From contig RPFO01000015.1 in the NCBI GenBank assembly GCA_009746045.1, positions 1,572,529-1,636,528 on the forward strand: a stretch of DNA of 64,000 nt, in the 5' to 3' direction. The notes below the pieces were generated by a model. The model made no database searches. It was not told where the DNA came from and saw only the letters and a program-made list of their open reading frames with translations. Shown here in pieces: positions 33,505 to 43,240 of this stretch; position 1 is the first letter of the stretch, and the number at the start of each line of letters is the position of its first letter. The position numbers and the translations under genes are program-made. Source of the DNA: Mesostigma viride (Eukaryota > Streptophyta > Mesostigmatophyceae > Mesostigmatales > Mesostigmataceae).

Positions 33505-34176
33505 GGTGCCATGGGCGGTGCCATGGGCATGGGCGGTGCCATGGGCATGGGCGGTGCCATGGGCATGGGCGGTGCCATGGGCATGGGCGGTGCCATGGGC
33601 ATGGGCGGTGCCATGGGCATGGGCGGTGCCATGGGCATGGGCGGTGCCATGGGCATGGGCGGTGCCATGGGCATGGGCGGTGCCATGGGCATGGGTGGTG
33701 GCATGGGCATGGGCGGTGCCATGGGCATGGGCGGTGCCATGGGCATGGGCATGGGCATGGGTGGTGGCATGGGCATGGGTGGTGCCATGGGCATGGGCAT
33801 GGGCGGTGGCATGGGCGGTGGCATGGGCGGTGGCATGGGCGGTGCCATGGGCATGGGCAGTGCCATGGGCATGGGCATGGGTGGTGGCATGGGCATGGCT
33901 GGCATGGGTGGCGCTGGCATGGGCATGGCTGGCATGGGCGGCGGTGGGATGGGCATGGGCATGGCTGGCATGGGTGGTGGCATGGGCATGGGCGGTGGTG
34001 GCATGGGCATGGGCGGTGGTGGCATGGGCATGGGCGGCGGCATGGGCATGGCTGGCATGGGTGGTGGCATGGGCATGGGCATGGGCATGGGCATAGGCGG
34101 AATGGGAGGCACAGCCGAGCCTAGCTTGAACCTTAATCGCCTTGTTGGGCTTCATCTCATGGGCGTTCTTCGTTAG
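32157..34176 (+). CDS. Hypothetical protein with a long Met/Gly-rich C-terminal repeat (one frame change)
   Basis: ATG at 32157. Residues 1-330 are of normal composition: a hydrophobic segment FVAILVIPSKGAFMAKTVLA, a Pro/Lys/Ser linker (PTPTSTRKTAQLAGPSPTSS), a basic PAPKKPKVEV and an amphipathic helix KVLDALENLSVAFKDQAQQV. From about 33120 the protein becomes GMGGA and GMGMGGAM repeats. An out-of-phase insert of 13 bases at about 33195-33207 moves the reading from the first frame to that of 33001-34176. In the latter frame the Met/Gly repeat runs about 300 residues to a normal C-terminus (GGTAEPSLNLNRLVGLHLMG) and a stop at 34174. The intact gene would be about 670 residues. The insert may be an error, a null mutation, or removed by splicing. 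Function unknown. Confidence 0.5.
33120..34105. repeat. ATGGGC/GGTGCC-type minisatellite, about 1 kb
   Basis: Hexamers ATGGGC, GGCGCT, GGTGGC and GGTGCC are arranged in higher-order units. One 18-bp unit (ATGGGCATGGGCGGTGCC) is repeated almost perfectly about ten times between 33520 and 33700. Unit lengths are multiples of three except at the 33195-33207 insert, so the coding frame has mostly been kept during expansion. Confidence 0.9.
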
Positions 34177-34383
34177 ATTGTGACATTGGTATTGTAACGA
34201 CAAAAAAGTAACGTGGTGGAGCTGCCGTCTTATTGAACTTTCATGATTTTTAGTGGATCTGCCGTCTTAACGATTTATAATTATTATGGTGCATGTCATG
34301 ACTACAATTTGCATCGTTTTTCTGTGGAAACTAAACATGTCAAAGCTTCGTGCACAAGTGGCTAGAAACCATACCTGGCTAGG

Positions 34384-34414
34384 GGGGGAGGGGGGGGGGG
34401 GGGGGGGGGGGGGC
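34384..34414. repeat. Poly(G) tract
   Basis: A run of G interrupted by a single A, 30 bases long, between the Met/Gly-repeat gene and the upstream ORF of Copia D. The length given by the assembly is unreliable for such homopolymers. Confidence 0.8.
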
Positions 34415-34480
34415 GACACTTAACTTTGGGGAACACTTGAGGGGAGGTAGGTGGTATTATTCTATTGATTTCACACAAAG

Positions 34481-35278
34481 TTGGAATACTGGCCGTCAAG
34501 TGAGCAAACTCTTGGCCAACTGAGCAAACTCCTGGCCACCAACTCCTTCCGCATTCCTACCGATGAGGAAGTAACTGCTCCGCCGGCAGATCCCTTACCG
34601 GCTCCGCGTCCGCGTGAGCCAAGGCCGGCTGCTCCATCGTGGCAAGCTCTCCTTGACGAGGTCACGATTTCACTCGACGAATTACATCGTCGACAGCGAG
34701 CAGCGCTCCCGTTGCTGGGAGATTTTCCCGAAGACCCCCGCCTGCCGCAGCTGGTGCCGGCGATTCGTGGTCCATTAGACCAAATCCGAAATATTCTTTC
34801 GGCTTTTACGGTCCAGGTCCGCGGAGGCCTGCGTTCGGTGAACGAAGTCACCACCGCCATTGAGGAGGTGGATAACGCAATTTCATCGCTCACCAGGTAC
34901 CAGCGCAACTTACAAAACTGGGCCTCGACGCGCACGGGGGGCGCGCCGGTGGTCACTACAAATTTGTTTCAAGACCTCGCGTTGCTTTCGCTGCTCACTC
35001 GCGGCGTTCGCACTCGCGAGCGCCAGGTCCTCATAAACCTGGTGGCATTTCTCTCGGCTTTGCGTGAGTGGATCCCAGCAGGCTGGGAGCTTCTTTCCAT
35101 TTTTACGCATCCTCTTCGCCTCGTCGCGCGTCGGCGCATTGCAATTTTTGACCCGACGCAAAACCCGGCGAATACACCGGTTTTGATCCATACCGGTGCG
35201 GGTCCGGCTCACACGCCAGACATGGAGGATCCCGAGTTTGCATATGAGTACTGTGATTTTCGCGGCCTTGACTACTAA
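34481..35278 (+). CDS. Extra upstream ORF (ORF0) of Copia D
   Basis: 265 codons, mainly predicted helix: PSWQALLDEVTISLDELHRRQ, LDQIRNILSAFTVQ, NEVTTAIEEVDNAISSLTRYQRNL and VLINLVAFLSALREWIPAGWEL. It ends about 110 bases before the GTACA target site into which Copia A jumped; removing Copia A puts the ORF directly upstream of the gag ATG at 50005. A comparable ORF (45771-45007) lies between the 5' LTR and gag of Copia C, with a similar segment (ENLVAVLLQESRGYADRFFI against INLVAFLSALREWIPAGWEL). There is no zinc finger or enzyme motif. The frame opens at a TTG and has no early ATG, so its start is lost or spliced. It could be a capsid-like or nucleic-acid-binding accessory protein; the role is unknown. 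Confidence 0.45.
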   Translation: MEYWPSSEQTLGQLSKLLATNSFRIPTDEEVTAPPADPLPAPRPREPRPAAPSWQALLDEVTISLDELHRRQRAALPLLGDFPEDPRLPQLVPAIRGPLDQIRNILSAFTVQVRGGLRSVNEVTTAIEEVDNAISSLTRYQRNLQNWASTRTGGAPVVTTNLFQDLALLSLLTRGVRTRERQVLINLVAFLSALREWIPAGWELLSIFTHPLRLVARRRIAIFDPTQNPANTPVLIHTGAGPAHTPDMEDPEFAYEYCDFRGLDY

Positions 35279-35389
35279 AAACGTCGGCAAATTTTCCAGT
35301 GCTCGTCGGCGTTAGTCGACTTTTCAACGGCGTTTCGCGGGGGCGGCGGCGACACCGGTGCAGGCGGCAATAGTCGACAGTTTTGTACA

Positions 35390-35734
35390 AGTTGAGTAAC
35401 TCTAGAGCCCTAGGATCTGGCTCTAAGTTCCCCATGTCCGTCCGCACGCCTTCCGCTAGCGTCCGCTAAGCCGCCGGCTATAATCCGGCGGTCCGATGCG
35501 GTCGACCGGTCTAAGGGCGGCGCCTAGGGCCGGCGCCACCTAGGCCCCAGTCCGGGGCCTTATCCGGGTCGGTACGGACAGCTAGCTTGTCCCACGGTTA
35601 CGGCTAACCGGATAGGGTTTGCTGGCTAAGACATAAACCAGTGGTGGGCCAGCTCCGACAGCAGTTCTCTGTGTTCACCTTATCCCAAGCTCAACGTGAC
35701 CGACCGCCATAGCTGAGCCGGTCGGGCTTTAACT
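35390..35734 (+). repeat. 5' LTR of Copia A
   Basis: 345 bases beginning AGTTGAGTAACTC and ending GGGCTTTAACT, practically identical to 49602-49945. The terminal AGTT/AACT is an inverted repeat. It is preceded by GTACA (35385-35389), which is found again after the 3' LTR. Confidence 0.92.
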
Positions 35735-35753
35735 TGTATTCATAAAAATCCCG

Positions 35754-36930
35754 ATGGCTTCCGGTACACGGAGCCGCACGGGCGAACACACAGATACGCC
35801 AAGTGGCGAGGCCGCAGGGTCCGTCCTGCCACGCTTTAGTGCGGACGAGGCCACGAGGTTGATGCAAACCCTCGTGGCGCAACCTGAACTGGCCAAGCAG
35901 TTCAAGCATCTGATGCTTGCTGCTGACGATGCACTGAATCGCGGCCCTCTCAAGCAAACGGAGGTGCCCGCGGATCTACCTGCCGACTATACGGCGGACG
36001 ACGCAGCAGATTTTCTAGCTGCTCTCAAGCGTCTGCGCGATGGACGCGCAGACAAAGATTCGGAGCTGATTGGCAAGTTCCGTGCAGTATTCTGCAGTAC
36101 AACAAAGCACCCAAACATTGCCAATCTAGTTCGCATTGCGGACGACAACAAACAAACCTGGGAAGTTTTTTACAACGGTCTAGATGCCCACTTGTCGCGG
36201 TCTAAGGAAGAGGCCGACGAGCAAGCCTTCAATGACTTCGAGGGCTATGCAGTTAATAAGGCAAATTTGCCCGGGGCTGCACGTGATTTCCAGGTCTTCG
36301 TGCACAAGCACAAGCTGCTAGATACTCTCAAGCCCATTTTCCTGTGCAATCGATTTCTCAAGAAATGCGACCTGTCGTCGGATGTGCATCTGACCATAGC
36401 GACGGAACTCAAAAAGAAGAGTGCTGTCACTGAGTTTCGACGAGGGCATGCTGTATTTAATCTCATGCTTCAAGAGTGCGCAGTCCAAGCCGGCTGCCTC
36501 GGCTGCCCTGCCATCCCTGCGCAAGGTGGATGCCGGCGCGTCTTCTTCTTCAGGCGCAGAGGCTCCAATTACGCGGTCGGAGCTTACGGCCATCCTGAAA
36601 AAGGTCGTCGGCCACGGCAACAACGGGGGCCAGCGAGGGCGCAAGCGCGGGCATGGTGGCGACGCCAAGCAGGGTGATCATCCCCCGGCCAAGCGGCAGC
36701 AGGGGGCGTCTACTGACCGCAAGCAACGCTGTGAGCGCTGCTTCGGACGTCGCCATGTCCGGGATGACTGCCGAGTTCGCCCGGACCTGGAGCTCGAGGA
36801 CAACCTTTGCCGCAAGTGCCACGACGTTCTGCGTGGTCACAGCGTGGAGGCGTGCAAGGCCAAGCGCATCGTCGTCCACGGCACACGCGAGGAGTGGGCA
36901 GAGCGACGGGCAGCACGAAAGTCAGGTGAG
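35754..36930 (+). pseudogene. gag of Copia A (frame-shifted)
   Basis: ATG 20 bases after the LTR. The capsid-like part (35754 to about 36470) is helical: ADEATRLMQTLVAQPELAKQF, ADDAADFLAALKRL, QTWEVFYNGLDAHL. It aligns with gag of Copia E. Near 36470 the frame changes and the nucleocapsid continues in the frame of 36421-37539 with two zinc knuckles, CERCFGRRHVRDDC and CRKCHDVLRGHSVEAC, after a Gly/Arg/Lys stretch. Unlike Copias C, D and E there is no stop between the knuckles and pol, so gag runs directly on. The frame change may be a sequencing indel, because the two LTRs are nearly identical and the insertion is young. Confidence 0.7.
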
Positions 36931-38063
36931 AGCACGCTCGATACCCCTTCTTTTGCTCAATGCGTCACGCTGAACCGGGCCGTCGTAGAGCCTGATGTCG
37001 TTCCTAAAAGCAACGTGACTGCATCCTCTGTCTCCTTCCGTGATGTGCTCACGCAATCCGTTGATGCTGCTCTGGCTCTGTCGCGCCAGGATCACGTGCT
37101 TCCTGAGCACGGGTCTACAATGCGTGACCTAAGCAATGTGGTGTCTTCTAGGTCGGGTGTGTACAACGCCGAGCAACCAAGCACTACTGCAGCACCCCAG
37201 CTAGATACTGGGGCGGTTGGGCCTATGAGGAATGTTGTGACAGTGCAAGAGAATGCTGGGCGGGCAGATGTTCTCGGTACACACCACCCTAGTGTGGATC
37301 TTCACATTGGCAAGGTGCTCACAAGGGCGGCCTTTCGTGCAGCCTCTGAAGCTGCCAAGTTAGCCAATGTCACTACCCCAGTAGTCACCCCACCTGTTGA
37401 GAATCCTGACAATGCCACTGCACCTCAGGCTGTCACCCTGAAACTGTTAGCATACCAGATGCACCGTGCATACGGGCATGAGGCCCAAGCCGAGGTAGAG
37501 GGGGCACACATGTTGGGGCACCTTTATACAACGAGCTGAAGAATGTGCGTGCTCAGTGTCCTGCCTGCATCAAGATCAGGAAGAACTCGCGTAGGCGGCA
37601 TGCCAAGACTCCACCCTTGGAGCGAGGGTACCTTGTGGGGGATGTCATGCACATGGAAGGGGGGACACCTATTTCATAGTCAAGGATAGGTTCAGCAAGG
37701 CCACCTACATTGAGCCGCTGCCTCACATGTTTGAGGCTGACCTGCACAGGGCTATCAAGATCAGCCTGGCTTTCTTTCATCCCGTAGTGGAGCTCATGCT
37801 AGACCAGCAGTTCCGCTGTGTGCAAGGTTTGCCGGGGATGGAGGCCGTGGTCATCGTGGGGCGTGAGGATCACGGCAATATGGGCATGATAGATCGCACT
37901 GTAAGCTATGTCAAGACTGTGGCAGCCAAGCGACAGGATAACCCACATGGCAAATCCTACGCGGTCAAGACGGCGTGGTGCAAGGAGCTCATGCATGTGT
38001 GCAACCATAGGCACGTGCTTGATGTCAAGGGCTTTGGGCTAGTCACGCCTCGGGGGCTGTCAG
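36931..38063 (+). pseudogene. pol of Copia A, first part: integrase (frame-shifted, split by Copia C)
   Basis: Low-complexity linker, then the zinc-binding HHCC: HRAYGH (about 37470) and CPAC (about 37558). The catalytic core follows: GDVMHMEGG (first Asp), MLDQQFRC (second Asp, 37800) and REDHGNMGMIDRTVSYVK (about 37862-37915), where the third position is Asp, not Glu. Single-base frame changes occur at G-runs near 37512 and 37662. The domain is cut after VTPRGL at 38063 by Copia C and continues at 46449. No protease lies between the gag knuckles and this integrase. Confidence 0.7.
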
Positions 38064-38717
38064 ATTTGCGCAGCAACTCGTCAGCAGAGCTTGTGAGCTC
38101 CTGGTCCTTGCCGGCTGGAATGACCCAAGGCTGCTGGCTAGCAACCTTTATCCTCACACCAGGCCTACGACCCTCGATAGGCTCGCCACTCGTCGTGACG
38201 ACCAAGGTTCGTGTGTGAAGACGCTCGTTGCCTCGTTGAGCCTCGAGCTATATGCAACCTCGTTCCATCCTTGTTCCTCGGTCATGAGCAACGCTGGGCA
38301 ACGCTACATTGCCAGAGCCTCGTATCGCTGCCTTGCATCCTCGTTGCAGGCAGCATACAGGAATCTCTGGCTATCCTGTGTCTAGGACAGCACAGGACCT
38401 GCCACAGTCCTGCAAGGACTTACATCCTTGCAGACCTGCTGGCTGGTTACTGGCTTCTACTAGCCACAGTACCGTTGAGCCCTCAGTACACTGTGTCCCA
38501 GTCACGTGAGAGTCCAGGCTAAGCCTGTGCAGGCACGGCCTGCCACGTGTCCTGTCCACTATGCCCTGAGTGTGCACCGCCCTCGCCCACCGGTCGGCAG
38601 TACTTCGGGACTTGATAACTTTCTAGTCCCTTGTCTGTTCTAGGCGGTTGACACGGCGTTGGAAAGGTCTCCTCAACCTGCATCCATCTAGCACATTGGT
38701 GCCCCAATATGCTAACT
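38064..38717 (-). repeat. 3' LTR of Copia C
   Basis: 654 bases; in element orientation it begins AGTTAGCATATTGG and ends GCGCAAAT. It is preceded in that orientation by GAAAGGGTTGGAG, a possible polypurine tract. It differs from the 5' LTR at about two sites (near 38566 and 38640). Confidence 0.9.
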
Positions 38718-39649
38718 CCAACCCTTTCTTGTTTTGGAGCTTGGACCAGCCTGAGAACCTATCAGCCACTGTCCCCACAAGCCTTGACATCTGATCCCTC
38801 CCAGAGACCAGACCTGCCTTTTCTTTTGGAACCTGAGGTGCCTCCAAATATTAGCTAGGCCTGCTCATTGGTTCAAAGGTTGCCCTCTGACCCACATGAC
38901 ATCCCAACCCTTTCTTTGGGAACCTGGTGTAGATTAAAGTTAGGTCTTCACTTAGTCAGAGGAGTTTGGATAGAGGAGTCCATGAACGTACTATTGTGAG
39001 TTCCTGGTCATCCAGTTATCACAGGCGCCCGTTCATATGGCGCCCGCCACGGAGCCTCCTTTATCTTTTAAATCCTTCCAAAGACTGAGAGAGCCCTGAC
39101 AAATGTTAGCCAACACATGGGGAGCCCATGTCCTCACTGAGTCTCACTCAGGATTCATACATGCCAGGCTGAGGTCAGCTGGGGAATCGAACCCCACCCC
39201 ATATCCTCCAGGTTTGGATCAGCTCCTGGAACTGAGCATCACAAACAACAAGACATGACAATAACAAGATTATGTTTTATTATAAAGAGTATAACCCATA
39301 GTGAGGCCCCTGGCAACCACGTCCAACATGGTCACACAACCAGGGATTTTATTAGCATGCAACAGGTTGGTTACAGAGAATATATACAAATGTACAGCAA
39401 CCTGTTAGAGCCAACACTTGGGCTGCCCTTGCAGGGTCCATTCCATGAAGACCCAAGGCCCATTACAAAGTCCTTAAGACTCTTCTGCAGCTCCATGACA
39501 GAGCCAGGCGAAATTCTCAGCCAGGGGAGTGACTCCACCCTGACCCCTGTCCAGCAGAGTGTGTCTGAACTCTGAAGGACCTGCTGTCAGCCACCACGTG
39601 GCTGCCCAGCCCACTGGGATGCCTCCCACCTAGAGCAAGGCTGTTTGGT
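38718..39649. other. 3' non-coding part of Copia C
   Basis: Lies between the pol stop and the 3' LTR. No ORF of interest on either strand. It includes an AT-rich stretch around 39255-39380. Confidence 0.5.
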
Positions 39650-42600
39650 CTACTCTGGCCCTCCCCCCTTGGAGGCCATGAGCCCACGAAGCAAAGGGTA
39701 TTGCAGCTCAGCCTTCTCCTCCAGCTTGGTGAGAGCATCTGCAGGGTTGTCCACGCCAGCCACATGTTCAATGTTAGCTAAGCAAGACATTTCCTTGAGC
39801 AACAAATAATCAAGGTCCCTGCTCCTGGCCAGCTGCCTGTGCACAAACTGCACCATGCCCATGCTGTCAGTTCTTACCAGTGTGTGCATCTGCAACCGAC
39901 AGGAAGCCACTTGACATAGCTGGTAAAATAGCTCCCTCAAGTAAAGAGCAGTATGAAGCCCTTCACAGATTGCCCTGCACTCAGCAATGTCACTGCTGGG
40001 AGTTACCCTGTTCTGCAACCGACTGTACCAGCAGACCAGAGAGGACTGTTCCTGCACCAGGGATATTAATGCTGCTGCACGGCCCCTGACCTCTGTGACC
40101 TTCCTACTATCCATAGAACTGTCCACATAGAGCATCATGTCAAAAGGCCTGTACAAATCCAAAGGACCCAGCATGAGAGGGGGAGACATGCGAACAGCCT
40201 CTACCACTCTCTCAGCACCCACCTCAACCAGTTGGGAATCGGTCAACCGACTCAGTACCAACAGGTCAGGAGCACAAATGCTGGCCAGCCATGCCAACAT
40301 ACCTCGTATTGTTGCACATCTGGCCTGGGTGATGGGCTCCTGCAAGGCATCTATGATCTGCTGAGGATAATCCTTACCACCCTCCAGCTGGATGGACCAT
40401 GTACCCTGATGGACCAAGGTCGCCTGCATTCCACAAAACACCATGGGCTCATTCTCAACCATGTACTGGATCTTACCCAGTTCAAACCGTTTCTGGATCC
40501 TGGCCAGAGTCAACTCTTGCCAAGTGGGATGGCCCAGGAGATGCAGATCATCACCATGCAGGGAGGCAAACGCTGGCAGCCCCTCATAGCTACCCTGAAA
40601 CAGACAAGGATCAACTGGAGAGACTGAGAGACCACAGACAGACCTGAGGTACTTCTCCAAGCTCTTCCTCCAGATGATGGGACTCGATCTAAGGCCTTCC
40701 ACGCCTTTGAGAATCCTCAAATACCTCGTCTTCAGCTCTGCCCTCCACACTGCAGGCACCTTAACAAAGAAAGGGGGTATTGTGCGCCAAGTATCCTGTG
40801 CTTCCTGCTGATCACCCTTAAGAAAAGCCCTCTTGAAATCTACCAACACAGAGCTATAGGGTATCCCCTTCTGCAGAAAAGACAAATAAATGCACAACAA
40901 AATCCTCCATGTATCATGCAGCATCCCTGGTGTGTAAAGCTCCTCATCTGCTAACTGTCCAGTGCCATGGTACTCAGTCACAACTGGTCTAACATGTGGC
41001 ACCTGCACGCCATCTACCTCCTTGAGCTTGAGGACAAACATCAATCTGAGCAGCTGGTGATCCTCAGGGAGGACATCCACAGGCTCTGCACAGTTGGCAA
41101 CTATCCACTCATGCCCAGAAGCAACAAAGCCAAGAGTCCATGCCTTAGCCATCTTGGGGCTTTGCATCATCTCCACTAGCTTGCGCCAAGGTACAGGACT
41201 CGTTCCTGGGATCTGGTACCTCTGCACACCCAACTCACGTGGGTCAAACGTAGTAGGGAGGATCAGCAGGTCCCCAGCAATGGGCTCCTTTGTATCAGGA
41301 CCCTCTGCCTCTAGACCCCTCACAGCCCTTACAGCCACACTAAGACCCTGGGAGTAGCGATATCTCTGCAAGGGAAGGCGGCCCTGCCCTTCTAATGCTA
41401 GCTCCTCAGAGGATATCCTCACCCCTGGTAAGCACAAGAAGTTCTGACCTAGAATGGCAGGCCCCTGATACCCTTCAACCACACTGAACGTGGTGGGCAC
41501 CCCCAGGATAGGCACACTCACTTCTCCCAAGATCTTCATGGACACATTCCCAGAGAAATCAGACACAGCTAGGCAGCTAGGGGATGACCACTGCAAGCCT
41601 GCAGCATCCTCTACCCTTAGAATGGACACCTGTGAGTTGGTATCCACTTCTAGTGCTGGTGCCCCACATGACCCCCATCCCGTGAGCTTAGATACCTTGG
41701 GATCACGCTTGCTGTTCTGCAGAGCTCGAATGATGTCCGCCATAAGCAGCCCCCTGGACTGTGGTGCAGCCCTGGCCACCTCTGGCCTTGTGACAGACGT
41801 CTCAGCAGACTCCTGCTCACCCTCATCCATCCAGGACAGACCATAATCCAAGCATGGTGGGTTAGCATCTGCTGCCTGGCTCTCATCCTGCTCATCTCCC
41901 TCCAAGGGAGGATCAGGGCCGTCTTCAGGCCAGATTGCAGTTGGCCTTCTCTCCTTGACGTGAGCCCAGGATAGCCTGTACACGTGCTTGGGATTACTCT
42001 CCAAAGCCACCAGACAAGAATGGTTAGCTTCCTCAACATGGGTTACCTGCCCATCTTGCCACTTGCCACGCTTGCCTGGTAATGACGGTTCCTTCCACAT
42101 CCTGACCCTCAGTCCCACCTGGGGCCTCAGCATTTTCCAACCCTTGTCCTTACGCCTCAATCTGGAAAACACCCTGTCTGCCTTCTTCAGGCAGGCTGCC
42201 ACCACGTCCTGTGATAGCATACCAAACTGCAATGCCAGGGGAGAGACTGCCACACCATCATAGTAATAGGTTACCCTGTGGTTAAGCTGCTCCTCAATCC
42301 CCTTACACCAAGCTGCTTTCTCTAGAGCTGATGCCACAACAGGCACACTCCTAGCTGCTAGCACCACTGTTTTTACTTCACGTATAGATCTCTCTACAGC
42401 TCCCTGCTGCCCATGGGATTCCCTAGGGACCACTACCAACTTACAAGGAAGCTGGTCAGCCAGCTTGATCAAGCAGTCAAACTGCAAGTCAGCTTGCACC
42501 TTGGTGTACACCCCAAAGCCTGGCAACAAAGACTGGAGACCCATCAACAGCTGATGCTCCTGCATTCCAGGAAGAATGGTCAGCAACCTATATCTGCTAA

Positions 42601-43234
42601 ACCTATCCACCCCCACCAACAGATACATGCCCCTGATGTGTTGGATGTCCACCTGGATATCCCCCCGCTCTCTAGCAGGTTCTCTGGCATGGGACTGTGG
42701 GAGGCGAACAGCATTCTCCTGACAGACACAATTCTGAGCAGCTGCACTGCAGGCCTCTAGCAAAGGCTCCTTGCCAATCTTCCAAGCAAACATCTCTGCC
42801 TGCTTAGAGTGACCAAAGATATGGTGTAGAGTGTTTCCAGCCTGAGCATAGCTCAACCCCCTGTCAGCCTGGCTGCACAGAGAGGAACGTGACAAAGACT
42901 GTGTGCTTGGGATAGCACGACCCACCTGCTGTTCTCTTGCTCCAGGGACCTCCTCCAAGGTAGCTCGGCTCCCAGAGCCAGCCCCGGTTCCCACAGAAGC
43001 TGCAGGTCCTTCCAGTCTGGCGGCTTGACTCCCAGAGTCAACCCCAACAACTGGAGACCCTGCACCTGCCACAGGCACAGGGAATTCCACTGCTGCAGCA
43101 GCGTTATTGCAATCATTGAGTGGAAGCACCTCATCATTCCCAACCCCTTGCTGCTGCACAAGAGGGACACCCCCATTACTATGTACAACTGTTCGTCCCA
43201 CTAGGGGTGATTGACTATTTACAGGGGACAACAT
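39650..43234 (-). CDS. pol polyprotein of Copia C: integrase, protease, RT, RNase H
   Basis: 1194 uninterrupted codons. Domain order with approximate residues: zinc-binding HHIFGH (138) and CVCQ; integrase core VDIQHIRG (195, D), ADLQFD (248, D), ESHGQQGAVE (271, E); a C-terminal barrel ending KHVYRLSWAHVKERRP (about 405). Then a retropepsin-like domain: LEVDTNSQVSIL (528) and flap-side GYQGPAILGQNFL (about 590). Then RT with DFKRAFLKGD (801) and LHGDDLHLLG (896), and RNase H with YVDSSMDS (1038) and ALTKLEEKAEL near the C-terminus. The polymerase box is HGDD, not the usual YVDD. The protease lies after integrase, whereas Ty1/copia pol normally has it before. The product should self-cleave and insert element cDNA into the genome. 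It is in the same frame as gag, separated by one UGA at 43241-43243. Confidence 0.85.
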   Translation of the reverse strand: MLSPVNSQSPLVGRTVVHSNGGVPLVQQQGVGNDEVLPLNDCNNAAAAVEFPVPVAGAGSPVVGVDSGSQAARLEGPAASVGTGAGSGSRATLEEVPGAREQQVGRAIPSTQSLSRSSLCSQADRGLSYAQAGNTLHHIFGHSKQAEMFAWKIGKEPLLEACSAAAQNCVCQENAVRLPQSHAREPARERGDIQVDIQHIRGMYLLVGVDRFSRYRLLTILPGMQEHQLLMGLQSLLPGFGVYTKVQADLQFDCLIKLADQLPCKLVVVPRESHGQQGAVERSIREVKTVVLAARSVPVVASALEKAAWCKGIEEQLNHRVTYYYDGVAVSPLALQFGMLSQDVVAACLKKADRVFSRLRRKDKGWKMLRPQVGLRVRMWKEPSLPGKRGKWQDGQVTHVEEANHSCLVALESNPKHVYRLSWAHVKERRPTAIWPEDGPDPPLEGDEQDESQAADANPPCLDYGLSWMDEGEQESAETSVTRPEVARAAPQSRGLLMADIIRALQNSKRDPKVSKLTGWGSCGAPALEVDTNSQVSILRVEDAAGLQWSSPSCLAVSDFSGNVSMKILGEVSVPILGVPTTFSVVEGYQGPAILGQNFLCLPGVRISSEELALEGQGRLPLQRYRYSQGLSVAVRAVRGLEAEGPDTKEPIAGDLLILPTTFDPRELGVQRYQIPGTSPVPWRKLVEMMQSPKMAKAWTLGFVASGHEWIVANCAEPVDVLPEDHQLLRLMFVLKLKEVDGVQVPHVRPVVTEYHGTGQLADEELYTPGMLHDTWRILLCIYLSFLQKGIPYSSVLVDFKRAFLKGDQQEAQDTWRTIPPFFVKVPAVWRAELKTRYLRILKGVEGLRSSPIIWRKSLEKYLRSVCGLSVSPVDPCLFQGSYEGLPAFASLHGDDLHLLGHPTWQELTLARIQKRFELGKIQYMVENEPMVFCGMQATLVHQGTWSIQLEGGKDYPQQIIDALQEPITQARCATIRGMLAWLASICAPDLLVLSRLTDSQLVEVGAERVVEAVRMSPPLMLGPLDLYRPFDMMLYVDSSMDSRKVTEVRGRAAALISLVQEQSSLVCWYSRLQNRVTPSSDIAECRAICEGLHTALYLRELFYQLCQVASCRLQMHTLVRTDSMGMVQFVHRQLARSRDLDYLLLKEMSCLANIEHVAGVDNPADALTKLEEKAELQYPLLRGLMASKGGGPE

Positions 43235-43240
43235 CTCAAG

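Noticed and set aside
32988-34203. Met-Pro and His-Ala repeat proteins on the minus strand
   Set aside because: Antisense shadows of the Met/Gly minisatellite; the plus frame has non-repeat ends, these do not.
39255-40647. Plus-strand ORFs opposite Copia C pol
   Set aside because: They are complements of the long pol frame, with codon usage of a shadow.
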